The notes under the pieces: generated by a model | Told to the model about the DNA's origin: nothing | The model's database searches: none | The model's input: only the letters and a program-made list of their open reading frames with translations | In this document: positions 61,596 to 64,000 of the stretch, one piece after another | How positions within the stretch are numbered: the first letter of the stretch is position 1 | Layout of the letters: the number at the start of each line of letters is the position of its first letter | From: Phycisphaerales bacterium UBA2421 | Lineage (GTDB): Bacteria > Planctomycetota > Phycisphaerae > Tepidisphaerales > Tepidisphaeraceae | Direction of reading: 5' to 3' | Assembly (NCBI GenBank): GCA_002343075.1 | Contig: DDRH01000051.1 | Location: 33,506 to 97,505 of the forward strand | DNA: 64,000 nt | Position numbers and translations under genes: made by a program

Positions 61596-62213
61596 ATGCG
61601 TCGTACTACTTTCCTGGCGGCAGGTCTCAGTCTGGCGGTCATGGCTGGCAACGCGTCGGCGATGATCGAGCTTACCACCAACGGCGGGTTTGAAGCCGGT
61701 GACACCAGCGGATGGACTTCATTCCCATCCGGCACCTCCACGTTTAATGTCACCGGTGACGCCAATTCAGGCTCCTTTGCCGCCGAATTGTTTAACAACG
61801 CGCCCGCGTCGGGTGCGGTGATCAAGCAGGCCAATGTCGGCGTGGGTGTTGTCAACCCCGGCGAACCGGTCACCATCTCGTTCGCCGCGAAGGGCTCGTC
61901 GGCGGCGGGCGGCGTGGCGTTTGCTGAGTTTTTCTCCGAGATTGCCGGAGGGGGTACGTCGGCGGCCGGAATACTCGGCGGCGGGCCGCTCGCACTTACC
62001 GGGGCATATCAGACCTTCAATTTCGTCGTTCCCGCGGGTGCCAATGTGAGCGGCGGTGTTACCTTACAGTTCGCAGCCGTCACCGGAGGCGATCCCGGCA
62101 GTGTCTCGGTCTTGTTTATCGATGATGTCTCGGTTTCCGTCGTCCCAGAACCCGCGAGCCTCGCGCTTCTGGGCCTCGGCGGCTTCGCAGTCGCAAGGCG
62201 CCGCCGGATGTGA
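61596..62213 (+). CDS. PEP-CTERM sorting-domain protein, 205 aa
   Basis: A signal peptide (MRRTTFLAAGLSLAVMAGNA, cleavage near ASA) precedes a beta-sandwich-like domain with NGGFEAGDTSGWTSF at its start, the pattern of carbohydrate-binding or choice-of-anchor modules. The C-terminus is SVVPEPASLALLGLGGFAVA followed by RRRRM, a clear PEP-CTERM signal recognised by exosortase. The protein is therefore exported and processed at the membrane, and may become part of an extracellular matrix. GAGGGG about 9 nt upstream favours ATG 61596 over 61587. A Rho-independent terminator follows at 62311. Confidence 0.88.
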   Translation: MRRTTFLAAGLSLAVMAGNASAMIELTTNGGFEAGDTSGWTSFPSGTSTFNVTGDANSGSFAAELFNNAPASGAVIKQANVGVGVVNPGEPVTISFAAKGSSAAGGVAFAEFFSEIAGGGTSAAGILGGGPLALTGAYQTFNFVVPAGANVSGGVTLQFAAVTGGDPGSVSVLFIDDVSVSVVPEPASLALLGLGGFAVARRRRM

Positions 62214-62310
62214 AGCGCCGTCGAACACGTCGGATGACACTCCTCCGAGCCAGATCGGTGGAGTGGGATCGACAAGATCGATCACTTAAGAGTGGATTTC
62301 GTGGAGAGTT

Positions 62311-62346
62311 CCCGGCTGGTTGACAATCTCATCCAGCCGGGATTTT
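62311..62346 (+). terminator. Rho-independent terminator
   Basis: CCCGGCTGG (62311-62319) pairs with CCAGCCGGG (62333-62341) across a 13-nt loop, followed by ATTTTT. It ends the PEP-CTERM transcript. Confidence 0.85.
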
Positions 62347-62477
62347 TCGTTGCGCCATGCAGGCTCGGGGCTTGGCCGGCGGGCAATCAGCTTCGCGAAT
62401 TGGACCTCGACAAAGGACAAACGGCCATGCTTTAGATTATTCTGTCACCCACGATGCCCCATTTTCGCACTACAAGT

Positions 62478-64000
62478 ATGCAAAAGTACGATTCGTTCAA
62501 ATCATCGCCTCAACTGCGCCCACAGCGGGCGATTGAGCTGCTCGAACCGCGCCGGCTGCTCAGTTCGATCGCTCTTGGCGGAACAGCGCAAAACGACGCA
62601 ATCGTGATCGCGATGGTCGGCGGGCTGATGCGCATCAGCAATGTCGGGCCGGCGGCGGTGACGGTAAACGGAACATCGACCATCGCGCCAAACAAGAGCA
62701 AGAGCTATAGTGGCATCACAACGCTCGCAGTCGATGTAGGCGCGGGAAATGACAATGTGACCATCGACGCTTCGGTCACCATTCGCACAACCGTCGCCGG
62801 CGGTAAGGGAAACGACACCCTGCGCGGCGGTGGAGGAAACGACTCGCTCGGCGGGGGCGATGGCAACGACCAACTCTTCGGCGGCCGAGGCAAAGACACC
62901 CTCGCGGGAGGCGCGGGAGACGACCTCATCCGCGGGGGCAGCAGCAATGACGTCATCACCGGCGACCCCGACGACAATACCCCCGGCGCCGACACCCTCT
63001 TCGGCGACGACGGCAACGACAGCATCATCGGCGGCGGCGGTGGAGATGCCATCTACGGCGATGACAACGACGCCGATACTTCCGAAGACGGCAACGACAC
63101 CCTGCGAGGCGGTGCCGGAAACGACTACATCGTCGGAAACGGCGGCAACGATTCCATCTTCGGCGACGGCGGCGACGACTTTATCAGCGCTCTCGACGGG
63201 CAAACCGACACCATCGACGGCGGATCCGGCACCGACCGCTCCCAAATCTCCGGCGGTGATGACGATGTGATTACGAATGTCGAGCAGGATCAGTCCATCA
63301 TCAATGCCCAGAACCTCAATGGCTTCTATGCCGTGTTCGACGGCACCACCGGTAACGATGTGCTAACGATCTCGCAAAGTGGCGAATTCTACACGTTCGT
63401 CCTCAATGGTTTGAACATCGTCGTCACACAGGACGAGTTACAGCGGTTCAGTGGATTTCAGAATAACACCGACAACCTCAACGGCCTGGTGGTGCGCCTC
63501 GGCAACGGCAACGATCGGGTGACCGTGCTCACGGCGACAACACTTCGCCTGGAAATCTTCGGCGACAATGGTAACGACACCATCGAGGGTGGGCCGGGCA
63601 ACGAACTGCTCTACGGCGGCGATGGCAACGATACCCTGCTCGGCAATGCCGGCAATGACTCAATCACGGGCGGCAGCGGCAGCGACTTCCTCTCCGGCGG
63701 CAAGGGCAATGACACGCTTGAGGGCGATTATATTGATAACCGCATCGGTTCGGCATTCGGAAACCTCGGCGCCGATACGCTCACCGGCGGGACGGGAATC
63801 GATGTCGGAACCTATGAAAATCGCAATCTTCCCGGCGGCGTGATTGTGACGCTCGATAACCTCGCCAATGACGGGTTTATCAACGAAAATGACGACATCC
63901 GCACCGACATCGAAGTCGTTGTCGGCACACGCAATAACGATGAAATCAGCGGAAGCGGTGCGGGACAGACGCTCATCGGCCTCGGCGGCAACGACACCCT
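62478..64000 (+). CDS. RTX calcium-binding surface protein, N-terminal part (cut by window edge)
   Basis: The frame opens at ATG 62478 (MQKYDSFKSS) and is still open after 507 codons at the right edge. Residues 19-29 read ELLEPRRLLSS, the planctomycete export motif, preceded by a short basic leader. After a beta region come RTX repeats such as GGKGNDTLRGGGGNDSLGGG. A non-repeat spacer follows (about residues 260-360, with FVLNGLNIVVTQDELQRF), then a second RTX block and the NLANDGFINENDDI spacer that also occurs in the 58336 protein. The two proteins are clearly paralogous in layout. It should be secreted and calcium-folded; function is unknown. Confidence 0.85.
   Translation, partial: MQKYDSFKSSPQLRPQRAIELLEPRRLLSSIALGGTAQNDAIVIAMVGGLMRISNVGPAAVTVNGTSTIAPNKSKSYSGITTLAVDVGAGNDNVTIDASVTIRTTVAGGKGNDTLRGGGGNDSLGGGDGNDQLFGGRGKDTLAGGAGDDLIRGGSSNDVITGDPDDNTPGADTLFGDDGNDSIIGGGGGDAIYGDDNDADTSEDGNDTLRGGAGNDYIVGNGGNDSIFGDGGDDFISALDGQTDTIDGGSGTDRSQISGGDDDVITNVEQDQSIINAQNLNGFYAVFDGTTGNDVLTISQSGEFYTFVLNGLNIVVTQDELQRFSGFQNNTDNLNGLVVRLGNGNDRVTVLTATTLRLEIFGDNGNDTIEGGPGNELLYGGDGNDTLLGNAGNDSITGGSGSDFLSGGKGNDTLEGDYIDNRIGSAFGNLGADTLTGGTGIDVGTYENRNLPGGVIVTLDNLANDGFINENDDIRTDIEVVVGTRNNDEISGSGAGQTLIGLGGNDT

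Overview
The window looks like a chromosomal segment from a planctomycete, most likely of the Phycisphaerae type. Three observations point there. Two large RTX-repeat proteins start with the planctomycete LExRRLLS export motif (58336 and 62478). Two proteins end in a PEP-CTERM anchor (VPEP, hydrophobic stretch, Arg cluster), one of them after dockerin-like repeats. A pseudopilin with the planctomycete FLFCDGHVE ending and a zinc-ribbon membrane protein fit the same group. This placement is inference from family composition; no rRNA gene is present.

Region 1 (1 to about 20960) is an accessory island that continues past the left edge. It begins with small genes of mobile-element type: a partial amidoligase-like gene on the minus strand and three small plus-strand genes, each behind a copy of a TTTTGGGATGGGT...TTCACA repeat. 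Then comes one compact plus-strand operon, 2111-18040: SNF2-type helicase, DUF2130 coiled-coil protein with a nuclease-like end, OLD-type ATPase with TOPRIM domain, type III methyltransferase (Mod), type III restriction subunit (Res), an unrecognised 231-residue protein, a NERD-domain UvrD-like helicase, and a GmrSD-like DUF262/DUF1524 nuclease. Spacings run from 27 nt down to three successive 4-nt overlaps, so the eight genes are probably co-translated. Further on lie a HEPN gene between two diverged copies of one element, a PD-(D/E)XK-like nuclease, and small unknown genes. The island appears to end at a tRNA-like 3' end (20905-20951) followed by a terminator, the usual arrangement of an attachment site. 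The operon is the best candidate for an undescribed or composite anti-phage system.

Region 2 (21049-53646) is mostly core genome: an exported coiled-coil protein, a Fur homologue lacking the usual metal ligands, miaB, a class III fructose-bisphosphatase, mutL, a 1012-residue PEP-CTERM/dockerin protein, a pseudopilin, DAHP synthase, an RND pump, a run of PPIase lipoprotein, AlaC-like aminotransferase and zinc-ribbon membrane protein, a plus-strand run of phosphodiesterase, acpS and dienelactone hydrolase, a four-gene membrane/metallophosphoesterase operon, small lipoproteins, a PfkB kinase and a UTP-glucose-1-phosphate uridylyltransferase.

Region 3 (53978-57953) is regulatory: a Crp/Fnr regulator facing a minus-strand set of histidine kinase, CheY-like regulator and REC-GGDEF diguanylate cyclase.

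Region 4 (58336-64000) holds surface proteins: two RTX proteins, a small zinc ribbon and a PEP-CTERM protein with its own terminator. The second RTX gene runs off the right edge.
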